Shown here: piece after piece, positions 21,690-32,068 of the stretch
How the letters are laid out: each line of letters opens with the position of its first letter
Numbering within the stretch: position 1 is the stretch's first letter
DNA from: Mantis religiosa
Taxonomy: Eukaryota; Arthropoda; Insecta; Mantodea; Mantidae
Reading direction: 5' to 3'
NCBI GenBank assembly: GCA_030765055.1
Contig: CM060953.1
Location: forward strand, 9,928,545 to 9,992,544
Length of the DNA: 64,000 nucleotides
Made by a program: the position numbers and the translations under genes
Notes under the pieces: model-generated
What the model saw: only the letters and a program-made list of their open reading frames with translations
What the model was told of the DNA's origin: nothing
The model's database searches: none

Positions 21690-22500
21690 AAAATCTTCCA
21701 TTTTTTGGCCATAATTAGCATGCACGTATTATCTTGGGCCTCATCTTCAGACAATTGGAAAATAAATGATTTTTCCTCAACTTCCTAACCGTAGTGATAA
21801 AACAGTAATAAAATCATTTTCGCAGTTTCTTAGAAAATAAAAGCAAGAGAAACAGTTTGCCCTGAAAAGAGTAGTTTGACGCAGTGCTTCACCGTAACCC
21901 ATATCGGAAGAAGAATAAAATGCGAAAAAACCTTATCCAGATGACTCACCCTGACCTATTTTCGTACTCGGGACCTCTTGAATGTTACCTAGATAAGGTT
22001 TTTCCCGGGGTTTTCCCTTATCCTTCAAGACGAATGTCGGGTAACTCTAAGCTCAATGGATCCTGGACTTATTTGAGCATCATTTCACCCAATTCATTCA
22101 CCGTACGATATAACTTAACGTTGGAGCGGGCGTAAAAGAAAAAAAAAAAGAAGAAACACTACCAGCACACCACAGGGGAGGGATGAACTTGTCCAGAAGC
22201 CTCGTGTATCTTCGTTACTACCCTATCGTCGATTATTATATTTACTCGCCCTTCCTTTGTTACTTAGCTACGTCATGACAATATAAGTCATTATTTGACT
22301 GTTGACAAAAGAAAACCACAGATCAAAAATTTGCAATTAATGAGCAACGTGACTGTGACAGAGCAAATGTTAATGTATTATAATGATCACGTCCGAAGAC
22401 AGGTATCTACATTGGTTTAAGAAATGTTGTTCATGTACAGGAGTTGAATAGTTTAAATTTTGTTAATTGTATTAATAATTAAATATGTCTCACACGTTAA
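21690..22500 (+). repeat. interspersed repeat X, copy 1
   Basis: Matches 23245-24545 across its length: the TTGGCCATAATTAGCATG start, CAACTTCCTAACCGTAGTGAT, an inverted SINE-head/SINE-body centre, CCACAGGGGAGGGATG and the AATAATTAAA end. Compared with copy 2 it lacks a 509-bp segment. No coding frame. Superfamily unknown. Confidence 0.8.
21913..22135. repeat. SINE-A foldback (inverted head plus forward body)
   Basis: A minus-strand piece of the SINE-A head (AAAAAACCTTATC...CTCACCCTGACC..., with B-box complement CTCGGGACCTCTTGAA) is followed immediately by the forward SINE body (TTACCTAGATAAGGTTTTT through TTAACGTTGGAG at about 22122). The two arms are complementary and could form a cruciform or RNA hairpin. 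The same arrangement recurs in copy X2. Confidence 0.8.
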
Positions 22501-22529
22501 AGGTGTGTCACATTCAAATAGAATGTTCC

Positions 22530-23241
22530 GTTTGATACCGAAATTAAGGTTTGCCAGAAGTAAAGAATCATGATGGATGTCAAAGGAATGTTGGTTCTTT
22601 GTTACGACAAGGGCAAGGCTCTGTTGAGTTGTGGGGAAAGCTGTTATAACAAAAGCAATGTAAGAAACAGTGTCCTTAGCAGTTTCACTTGATTTGTATG
22701 AATAGAGTATTCTGTGGATCATTTAGAATGGCATGACAAAACAGTCACAAAGATATTTTTGGTTGAATGAAGAGGGCTTTCAGTAAGTGAAAGTGATACA
22801 CCCATGCGCAGCTGTGGAGAAGAGTACTTCGTGGCTTGCAAGCCATTACAGGAGTCTTCGGCGTGCGGCCGATTAGAGCGGTCTGAGGCGTGAAGCCTAT
22901 TAGGGCAGTCCTCTTGTTCTGTCTTGAATATTTCTCGGTTCATATATATATGAGGAACGAATAAAGTTTATCGAGTAACAAACATTCTGCCGTCAGTAAC
23001 TCTAAACAGAGATTGGTAACCCTTGGTCGGCAACTTTCATTTCGATGTTTTAAAAGAAGAAGCAGTAAATAAATAAGTTGGAAACAGGCATTCCAGTGTT
23101 ATTAAAATCTCCTTCTCACACACATCCACGCATACCCTGAGAGAAACCTCATTGCTCGCCGACTTATTTGCTCGCCATTAAATTATTTGCATCAAATTGG
23201 CTGCCCAACGTGGAATTGTGTGCCACCCATAAACTATGGTA
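22530..23241 (+). mobile_element. LTR-like element D, copy 2
   Basis: Uninterrupted counterpart of 11042-12247; begins TTGATACCGAAATTAAGG and ends CACCCATAAAC. Contains GGAACGAATAAAG (polyadenylation-like). Lies between the two X repeats. No coding frame. Confidence 0.7.
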
Positions 23242-23469
23242 CAAAATCCTCCATTTTGGCCATAATTAGCATGTAAGTATTATTTTGGGCCTCATCTTTA
23301 GATAATTGGAAAATAAAGGATTTTTCCTCAACTTCCTAACCGTAGTGATGACACAGTAACCAAAACATTTTAGCAGTTTTTTAGAAAATAAAAGCAAGTT
23401 AAACCATTTTCCCTGAAAAGAGTAGTCTGAGGCAATGCTGCACCGTAACCCATATCGGACGAAGAATAA

Positions 23470-23690
23470 AATGCGAAAAAACCTTATCCCTGACCTATTT
23501 TCGTACTTGGGACCTCTTGAATGTGAGGCCAGGGTGAGTTACCCAGATAAGGTTTTTTCCGGGGTTTTCCCTTATCCTTCAAGACGAATATCGTGTAACT
23601 CTAAGCTCAATGGACCCTGGACTCATTTGAGCATCATTTCACCCAATTCATTCACCGTCCGATATAACTTAACGTTGGGGTGGACGTAAA
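23470..23690. repeat. SINE-A foldback in repeat X copy 2
   Basis: Inverted SINE-A head followed by forward SINE-A body, as at 21913-22135. Here the spacer retains GTGAGGCCAGGGTGAGTTACC, while the left arm has lost about 11 bases. Confidence 0.8.
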
Positions 23691-23709
23691 TGAAAACTCT
23701 ACCAGGACA

Positions 23710-24218
23710 GTTAAGCTCAGAGGTTCTACTCCCATTAGTCCTGGACCCGGGCCTCCTTCTATCCAGGAGCGATGGAAACTCCGGGGCTCTTTCCATAGAG
23801 CAATATCTGGAGTCTAAAGAGCCCAACGTCAAGACGGGATGGAAGTGGATACGTCACTTACGCGCGTCAACCCCGCAGGGAAGACTACCGATAACCTCGG
23901 TGGGACCGAATGGTAATCTAGTACACCTTCTACTAGCTCTGCAGGTTAGTACCCGGGACTTATTAGGCAACCCTCTACCCCCTCCGGGCGGCCGTAGCCT
24001 GGCCGGAAGTACCCATTTACCTGTGGGTGTCGGGAACACACTGCCCTCTCGAGTCCAACCCAATCCGAACAACTCACCTACGGGAGGGGCTCGGCATGTT
24101 CGGCCCGAGGTTCCTCTAGTAACGTCAGAGGTACCACGAGTGCTAAGGATCTGCAGCGTCCGCACTTCGGCAGCTGAAGGGGACGGATTCCCTCCCCTAC
24201 GGGAACTCTACCAGGACA
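23710..24218. repeat. GC-rich block specific to X copy 2
   Basis: Markedly more GC-rich than its surroundings. Open on the plus strand for 210 codons (23690-24322) and on the minus strand for about 100 codons, but neither product shows a recognisable domain and the plus frame runs into shared repeat sequence. Probably part of an unidentified TE. Confidence 0.5.
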
Positions 24219-24545
24219 CCACAGGGGAGGGATGTACTTCTCCAATAGCCTTGTGTTTCTTAGTTACTACCCTATGGTATATGGCGATTATTATATTTAC
24301 TCGTCCTTCCTTTGTTACTTAGCTAGGTCATGACAACGTAAGTCATTATTTGACTGTTGACAAAAGAAAACCAAAGATCACAATTTGCAATAACTGAGCA
24401 ACGTGACTGTGACAGAGCAAATGTTAATGTAATACAATGATCACGTCCGAAGACAGGTATCTACAGTTGTTTAAGAAATATTGTTCATCTACAGGAGTTG
24501 AATAGTTTAAATTTTGTTAATTGAATTAATAATTAAACATACACG

Positions 24546-25241
24546 TTTAACAGACAATTTTACCAGACAATTTTCGACGTCCCGTTTTATGAATATCAGT
24601 TATGAAGAGTCATATAACAATGTCAGGTTATTATTTCGAGGATAAGGTCTTTGTCTGTTCCATATCACATTTGTTGACCTTTCCCAAACTTCTTTCAATA
24701 GGCTTATATTACTGTTGTCTCCTATCCTCTAAAATTCATAGCAAATGCATCGTCTAATTGTTGTTGTGTTCTTCTATTTGTTGAAGAAGTAGTTTAACTT
24801 TAGTTCCTCTCTAGTACTCTCATCTCCAATCTGTTCTTGTTTGATACAATCTTACACAGGCCGTAAGAAGTGCATTTCCGCTACTTGAATTTTGCATTTT
24901 GTTTTTATTTTGGGACGAAGGCACTTCCATACTTAGCTCAAGCGGATTTTAAAGAAATGTCAGCTCCCCTTAATGTTTCTTGTGCAATAGAATTTAATGG
25001 TTATGCCTTAGGCTCTTAGTAGATTACAACACTTCTTATGTAATTCGTACGTTAACTGTAATAATATACAAAGATGGTCTGAAACCTTTCCGACCTCAAC
25101 ATGTAGTTGGCAGCATTCGTAAACAAAAGCTCACTGAATTTTGTTATTCATTTGTTGACAGTTACTCACCAAAGCTGCAGCCATTTTGAACGCTCACTTG
25201 TTATGTAACAGTCATTTGAGTGAGTTAATGTGAGTGTTTTT
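24546..25241. other. unassigned AT-rich sequence
   Basis: No gene or repeat recognised. The left end of the following mariner probably lies here, but its terminal repeat was not identified. Confidence 0.4.
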
Positions 25242-26205
25242 ATGAAAATGCACAAAATCGAGTATCGAGCTGTCATTAAATATTTGTTTTTGAAAGGCAA
25301 TACGCCTATGTAAATCAAAGATGAGTTGGATTCTGTGTGTGTGTGGACTCTGTACCATCATTTACCACAGTGATATTTTGTGGCAGCTGAATATAAACGT
25401 GACCGTAAGAGTTTGGGAAACGATGAACGTTCGGAACGTCCAAAAACTGCAACTACCGACAAAAACATCGCCAAAGTTCGCCAAGGGTGAGAGACGACCG
25501 CCGAATTAAAGCCAGAGAAATAGCAGAGGCTAAGAACATGTCAAAAGAACGTGTTTGTCACATATTAATTTAACATTTAGACATGATAAAGCTGTCTGCG
25601 CGTTGGGTGCCGCGTTTGCTCACATTAGACAAAAACGTGTTCGAATGAACATGTCCAACGCTCTGTTGGCGCAGTTTAGGCGCAGTATATCCGAGTTTTG
25701 GCGCTGATTAATTATTGTAGATGAAACTTGGATACACCGTTATACGCCGAAACAAAAATACAGTTCAAAGAGTGGACTGCAAAGGGAGAATCGACTACAA
25801 AAAAGCAAAATGTGCTCCTTCTTTCGGCTGGGAAAGTGATTGCGACTGTTTCTCGGGATAGTCATGGAGTTACTTTAATCGAATATCTTCGAAAATGAAA
25901 AACCATTACAGGAGCATACTATGCATCATTTCTTGAGATGCTGAAGGCAGAACTTGCTGCAAAACGGCCACATTTATAGAACAAAAAAAAAAAAAAAAAA
26001 ACTGAATCACCAAAACAACGCACCGTCTCGCACCTCAGCGGTTAAAATGATGAAAATCAACAAATTATGGTTTGAACTGCTTGACTCACCAGATCTAGCC
26101 CCAAGCGACATCTTTTTGTTCCCTTATCTGACAATTGCGCACGGAGGACAGTGATTTTCGTCAAATGAAGAGGCAATCACCTTCGTGAACAATTATCTTG
26201 CAGAG
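25242..26205 (+). pseudogene. mariner transposase (third family), degenerate
   Basis: Reading from an ATG at 25242: MHKIEYRAVIKYLFLKGNTP (N-terminal HTH), then a SARWVPRLLT-type segment (about 25595), the first aspartate in DETWIHRYTPK (about 25720), KGESTTKKQNVLLLSAGKVI, and the third aspartate in DSPDLAPSDIFLF (about 26085-26120). The second aspartate motif has been replaced by an A-rich tract (25980-26000). Multiple stops (first at codon 25) and frameshifts. The C-terminal codons (AEYYLVGLQR, then HRWEKCVELQGDY) run directly into the 85-bp tandem array, whose unit is this same coding segment. Confidence 0.85.
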
Positions 26206-28160
26206 GAAAACGCCGAGTACTATTTGGTCGGGTTACAGAGATGAGCGCATCGCTGGGAGAAGTGTGTAGAGTTACAAGGAGACTATATTGAAAAACGCCA
26301 AGTACTATTTGGACGGGTTACAGAGATGCGAGCATCGCTGGGAGAAGTGTGTAGAGTTACAAGGAGACTATGTTGAAAAACGTCGAGTACTATTTGTACG
26401 AGTTACAGAGATGAGAGCATCGCTGGGAGAAGTGTGTAGAGTTACAAGGAGACTATGTTGAAAAACGCCAAGTACTATTTGGACGGGTTACAGAGATGGG
26501 AACATCACTGAGAGAAGTGTGTAGAGTTACAAGGAGACTATGTTGAAAAACGCCGAGTACTATTTGGACGGGTTACAGAGATGGGGGCATCGCTGGGAGA
26601 AGTGTGTAGAGCTACAAGGAGACTATATTGAAAAACGCCAAGTACTATTTGGACGGGTTACAGAGATGCGAGCATCGCTGGGAGAAGTGTGTAGAGTTAC
26701 AAGGAGACTATGTTGAAAAACGTCGAGTACTATTTGTACGAGTTACAGAGATGAGAGCATCGCTGGGAGAAGTGTGTAGAGTTACAAGGAGACTATGTTG
26801 AAAAACGCCAAGTACTATTTGGACGGGTTACAGAGATGGGAACATCACTGAGAGAAGTGTGTAGAGTTACAAGGAGACTATGTTGAAAAACGTCGAGTAC
26901 TATTTGGACGGGTTACAGAGATGGGGGCATCGCTGGGAGAAGTGTGTAGAGTTACAAGGAGACTATATTGAAAAACGCCAAGTACTATTTGGACGGGTTA
27001 CAGAGATGGGAACATCACTGAGAGAAGTGTGTAGAGTTACAAGGAGACTATGTTGAAAAACGTCGAGTACTATTTGGACGGGTTACAGAGATGAGAGCAT
27101 CGCTGAGAGAAGTGTGTAGAGTTACAAGGAGACTATGTTGAAAAACGACGAGTACTATTTGGACGGGTTACAGAGATGACAGCATCGCTGGGAGAAGTGT
27201 GTAGAGTTACAAGGAGGCTATGTTGAAAAACGCCGAGTACTATTTGGACGGGTTACAGAGATGAGAACATCGCTGGGAAAAGTATGTAGAGTTACAAGGA
27301 GACTATGTTGAAAAACGCCGAGTACTATTTGGACAGGTTATAGAGATGAGAACATCGCTGGGAGAAGTGTGTAGAGTTACAAGGAGACTATGTTGAAAAA
27401 CGCCGAGTACTATTTGGACGGGTTACAGAGATGAGAACATCGCTGGGAGAAGTGTGTAGAGTAACAAGGGGACTATGTTGAAAAACGCCGAGTACTATTT
27501 GGACGGGTAACATAGATGAGAACATCGCTGGGAGAAGTGTGTAGAGTAACAAGGAGACTATGTTGAAAAACGCCGAGTACTATTTGGACGGGTAACAGAG
27601 ATGAGAACATCGCTGGGAGAAGTGTGTAGAGTAACAAGGAGACTATGTTGAAAAACGCCGAGTACTATTTGGACGGGTTACAGAGATGAGAACATCGCTG
27701 GGAGAAGTGTGTAGAGTAACAAGGAGACTATGTTGAAAAACGCCGAGTACTATTTGGACGCGTTACAGAGATGGGAACATCGCTGGGTGAAGTGTGTAAA
27801 GTTACAAGGAGACTATGTTGAAAAACGCCGAGTACTATTTGGACGGGTTACAGAGATGGGAGCATCGCTGGGAGAAGTGTGTAGAGTTACAAGTAGACTA
27901 AGTTGAAAAACGCCGAGTGCTATTTGGACGGGTTACAGAGATGAGAACATCGCTGGGAGAAGTGTGTAGAGCTACAAGGAGACTATGTTGAAAAACGCCG
28001 AGTACTATTTGGACGAGTTACAGAGATGAGAACATCGCTGAGAGAAGTGTGTAGAGTTACAAGGAGACTATGTTGAAAAACGCCGAGTACTATTTGGACG
28101 TGTTACAGAGATGAGAACATCGCTGAGAGAAGTGTGTAGAGTTACAAGGAGACTATGTTG
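26206..28160 (+). repeat. 85-bp minisatellite from mariner C-terminus, about 23 copies
   Basis: AGTACTATTT recurs at 85-bp intervals (26216, 26301 and onward). One unit encodes, in a single frame, AEYYLDGLQR, a stop or tryptophan position, and EHRWEKCVELQGDYVEK, i.e. the final ~28 residues of the mariner at 25242-26205. Because 85 is not a multiple of three, successive units shift frame and no long protein results. A four-unit block (26301-26640) is repeated 340 bp later. The array ends at the left terminal repeat of the mariner at 28161. Confidence 0.95.
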
Positions 28161-29396
28161 GAAAGGAGGTGTTTAAAGTTTTATCACTGTTTAAAAATGT
28201 GATAGAGAGTATGTGTTGATATGTGCTTGTTACACATTTTTCCCAGCGTTTCTTGACGTTCCGGATGCCTTGATTGTGGAAGTCTGCAGAATTGGCTTTA
28301 AATCACTCTTCCACTTCATTAATGACGTCATTTGTGTTGTCAAATTGGCGACCACGCAACGGATTCTTCAATTCCCAGAGTAAGAAAAAGTCACTTGTTG
28401 CGAGATCGCGCGAATAAGGCGGATGTTGTAACGTTTCAAAGCTACATTCTTTGTTTTGTCAACTGCAACTTGAGAGGAATGAGCTGGTGCATTGTCAGAC
28501 AGAAGACGAACAACTTTGGAGAGCATACCGCGTCGTTTGTTAATCAGAGCTGCTCGTAGCTTGTCCAGAAGATTGCAGTAGTATCTGCCAGTGATGGTTT
28601 GACCCTTGGCAAGATAATCTTTAAGGATGACTCCACGACTGTCCCAGAAAACTGAAAGCATGACCTTCCCAACTGACTTTTGCAGCTTTGCCTTTTTGGA
28701 AGGGGGGAAATTAGTATGTTTACATTCTATGCTCATTGATTTTGTCTCTGGATCATACTGATAGATTTATGATTCATCCATGATCACCAGACGATCAGAA
28801 AAATAATTTTCGTCCTGTTCCAACAGCATTAACATCTGTCATGAAAGGTTACGCCGTGTTTACTTTTGGAAAGAGGTTAGCAAACGTGGAACACACCGTG
28901 CAGACCTTAAACATGAGCAGTTCGTCCACACACTACCATAACTAAGATGTGTCTCATTCATGATCATTTGGATGGTTGCTCGTTTGTCTTCCAGTATTAA
29001 ACACTCCACTTTCGTCACTGTGACAGCTGACGGTCTACCAGCTCTTGACTCATCTGTCAGGGACATGTGACCAGTTTGAAAATTCCTTTTCCACCTCACA
29101 ATAGTGTCATACGATGGGCAATTATTTCCATAAACAGCCGTCATCTCATCATGGATTTCTCGAGCAGTTTTGCCCTTCAAATACAGGAACTTGATCACAC
29201 TACGAGCCTCAACTTTCTCCATCCTACACCTCAGTCTATTCTGCCTCTCATTGTAAATAAATGAAATGAGGAAAATCACTGAAACTACAAATACTGTGTC
29301 CGGAGGAATCAATGATGACATTGAAAAATGTTTATCATTCTAGCATAAAAACTACAGGGTGATAATTAAAAACTTTACAACACACCCTCGTATTTT
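28161..29396 (-). mobile_element. mariner (DD34D), fourth family, near full length
   Basis: Ends resemble each other: right end (reverse complement) CGAGGGTGTGTTGTAAAGT, left end GGAGGTGTTTAAAGTTTTATC, and the right side is followed by TA. Reading minus from ATG at 29222: MEKVEARSVIKFLYLKGKTA (HTH 1), YDTIVRWKRNFQTGHMSL (HTH 2), ESRAGRPSAVT, CVPRLLT, a first-aspartate MDES motif near 28780, VFWDSRGVILKDYLAKGQ, second aspartate LLSDNAPAHSS, third aspartate YSRDLATSDFFL near 28420 in a shifted frame, and C-terminal NVKKRWEKCV. At least one stop (beside MDES) and frameshifts near 28870 and 28440. Inactive but largely complete. Confidence 0.92.
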
Positions 29397-29430
29397 TACT
29401 AGGTCAGAAGCTTTTCGCACCACCTATGTA

Positions 29431-30731
29431 CGAAGGCTGTTCAATAAAGATCATAATTTTTCTCACTAACATTTAATCTTATTATACTCTGTTAGCTTAA
29501 TGTGATACCAACACGCCGTAGTAGTTTCATTGTTGGTACTCCTGGTTCCCGCCAGTGAGAACCAGGTAAGTTTAGACATGTTCAGTATCGCCTACCGCTG
29601 CAATGGAGGTAACACGCGAGGAACAATATGCGGTTTTGAAATTCTGCTTTCGTCTCAACAAATCTTCAGTTGAGACCTATACAATGTTACAGGAGGCCTA
29701 TGGAGAGTCTGTTCTTCCCTACAGCAGAGCTCGAAGGTGCTTTAAAATGTCTAAAGAGGGGAGACAGTCAATTTCAAAGGAAGTTGGAACAGGTGCTCCA
29801 GTTACTGTTCTTACGGAAGAAACCAACAACACTGCTGCTGTCATTGTGAAAGAGGATCGACGAATTACCTTAAGATCACTTTCTCAAATACTGAACATTT
29901 CATTGGGTGCCACTCACACGTTGATGACAGAAACATAACACATGAGACGTGTTTGTGCACGATGGGTTCCAAGACTGTTGATTCCTGAACAAAAGAACAT
30001 TCGCCTGCAGGTCTCCATGCAGTTAAAGTTGATGTTAGAGGAAGATCCGGAGTTTCTTTCGAACGTAATCACTGCTGATGAAACTTGGCTACATCATTTT
30101 GATCCTGAGAGCAAACAGCAAAGCTCAGTGTGGAAATCTCCTTCATCACCAACCCCCCAAAAAGCAAAAGGGATTGCTTCTGCAGGGAAAGTTATGGTCA
30201 TCTCATTCTTTGATATTCATGAAATGGTTTATCAGCATGTTGTACCTGCACACACATCAGTAACTGGACAATTCTACAGGAATGTCGTGAAAACATTGCA
30301 AGTCCATACCAGGCGCAAAAAAAGAACTGTATATAAGTGAAGCAGGCTGGATGCTGCACCACGATAATGCGCGGCCGCATATTGCCAAAGTTGTTGCTGA
30401 ATATCTTGCAAAAATCAACCTGAATTGCATACCTCATCCCCCCTATAGTCTGGATTTAGCCATATGTGACTTTTTTCTATTCTAAAACTTGAAGAAACGC
30501 CTTCGTGGGAGGCATTATCCATCATCAGAAGCAGTGGTGAAGGCTGCAGAAGCGATTTTGAAGGATTTCCCAAAAATGGTTTCCAGTATGTCTTTGAAGA
30601 CTGGCAGAAACGCTGGTGCAAGTGCATCTTATTCAGGGGAGACTATTTTGAGAAGGACCTTCAAAATAATGAGGATGAGTAAAGGTGCGTTTCAAAAAAA
30701 TATGTGATCATTCTTTATTGAACAGCCCTCA
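29431..30731 (+). mobile_element. mariner (DD34D) family 1, full length, inactive
   Basis: Starts after TA with CGAAGGCTGTTCAATAAAG and ends with the complementary CTTTATTGAACAGCCCTC. Transposase ATG at 29604: MEVTREEQYAVLKFCFRLNK, HTH region RRITLRSLSQILNISLG, stop at codon 112 (29936-29938, a TTA-to-TAA change judged against other copies), WVPRLLIPEQKN, first aspartate TADETWLHHFDPESK, a frameshift near 30310, second aspartate LHHDNARPH, third aspartate in PPYSLDLAICDFF, a stop after FLF, then the C-terminus to 30707. The two right-hand aspartates are separated by 34 residues, as in mariners. Best reference copy of family 1 here. Confidence 0.95.
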
Positions 30732-31728
30732 GATATTAAAATAAAGACATTATTAAGAAGCTTATCTTGTTAGAAAACATTCCAAAATAATTTTCTTGAA
30801 GAAGACCTTAAACTTGGAAGTTAATCTATCAAGAATTTTAACACATGCAGTATTTCAAGTAATTTAAAACACTGAAAACAAAATGCGTGAGAGAAACGTA
30901 CATTTGGAATTACATTAATAAATGAAACAAAGTAAGGACTACAACTACTGTAAGCATTCTTTTGTTTCAGATTTTCATTCAATTTGAGAGGTGAACTGCT
31001 TTCAGGGCAAACTTATATTGAACAGAATGAAAGAGTGGAAGGTCCGCCTTTGCCCTAGAGACATGTTCCTGCCCCGCGAGGTGTTTCTACCTAAGCCAAT
31101 CACTGACGCAGTGCGTACATTTTCCAAACGCTCCATGCATCAAGTATTCCTCTCGTGTATAACTACACTTGCATTTTCTAATATTAACAGTTCGTACCAA
31201 CTTTTTTTTTTCCTCCCTTTTTATCGATCAACTTATGATTTATACTGCGGGCGCACGTGAGGGGTTCCATGTAATGCGGCCTCCAGGTCGACGAGAGTAG
31301 TTTTCGGGAAAAGGGTGGGCGAGCTAGGGAAGTTGTTGTAATGGTTTGCGCCCCGGCGATGCGGGGGCTACAACGCCGAAAACAAAAGACCTCGCGACGG
31401 GGGGTCTACACCGCAACATACATGGGGCCATTATGAAGCACTTTCGCCGTCTCTTTCCCTCTCGCCGATGCCGAAATAACCCTAACTACTGTACCGCCCG
31501 CCCGCTAGGTCAGTCCAGGTATACACAATAGTCCGTGCCAGTTTTTCAAGAGTTCATGCTGGGGGTGCAGACAATTTCTGATCACTGGTGCATGTCCCCG
31601 ACACCTCATTTGCTTTTCAGAAGCGATCCAACAATGCTAAATAGATCGTTTAACTTAAATTGTGACCACCTATCAGTCATTTGCATTCCAAAGTTCTTTA
31701 AAAAGCTGCAGTTAAACGTTTTGATTAG

Positions 31729-31731
<3 letters not shown>
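30732..31731. other. unassigned; includes GC-rich patch
   Basis: AT-rich until about 31240, then a GC-rich patch at about 31245-31520 with no recognisable coding or repeat identity. An 89-codon frame (30991-31260) has no motif. Confidence 0.4.

Positions 31732-31824
<93 letters not shown>
31732..31824. repeat. (CT)n microsatellite, about 46 units
   Basis: Uninterrupted CT dinucleotides for about 93 bp. Confidence 0.98.
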
Positions 31825-31827
<3 letters not shown>

Positions 31828-31975
31828 GCCTGAATCAGTATAGCTTGCTAATTAGAGAGGCAAACTGGTACAACTTCCATTATATTGCATGTGCTCTTCA
31901 ATTGTTTGAGAATTAAATATACAAATCAACACCTGCGATAAGAATGCAAAACACATGACAATAAGCAAAAATCCC

Positions 31976-32068
31976 ACCTCTATAGCGCGATGGTAGCGTG
32001 TCTACCTCACAAACAAAAGGTCCCGAGTTCGCATCTCGGTCAGGATAAACTTTTCCCGAAATTTCCCT
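31976..32068 (+). mobile_element. SINE-A tRNA-like head joined to the 108-bp array
   Basis: Has the SINE-A head: A-box region GATGGTAGCGTGTCTACCTC and B box GAGTTCGCATC (32036-32046), followed by the CAGGATAAACTTTTCCCGAA leader. Instead of a single SINE body, eleven-plus tandem bodies follow. The A-to-B spacing matches the full SINE at 36370-36604. No poly-A tail or target-site duplication was found beyond the array. Confidence 0.9.

Larger units (their letters stand above)
23245..24545 (+). repeat. interspersed repeat X, copy 2 (with extra 509 bp)
   Basis: Same sequence and order as copy 1, in the same orientation, plus an additional GC-rich block at 23710-24218 bounded by the 15-bp direct repeat AACTCTACCAGGACA (23695-23709 and 24204-24218). 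Copy 1 has a single, slightly altered version of that 15-mer, so either copy 1 lost the block by recombination between the repeats or copy 2 gained it. Confidence 0.8.

Noticed and set aside
23690..24322. 210-codon ORF as a host gene
   Set aside because: It lies in a GC-rich repeat block, the opposite strand is also open, no domain is recognisable and it runs into shared repeat X sequence.
31535..31843. 102-codon ORF ending in a long Ser-Leu repeat
   Set aside because: Produced by the (CT)n microsatellite.
31976..32068. Functional tRNA gene
   Set aside because: A and B boxes are present but no full cloverleaf with acceptor stem; the same head precedes SINE bodies at 36370, so it is a SINE head.
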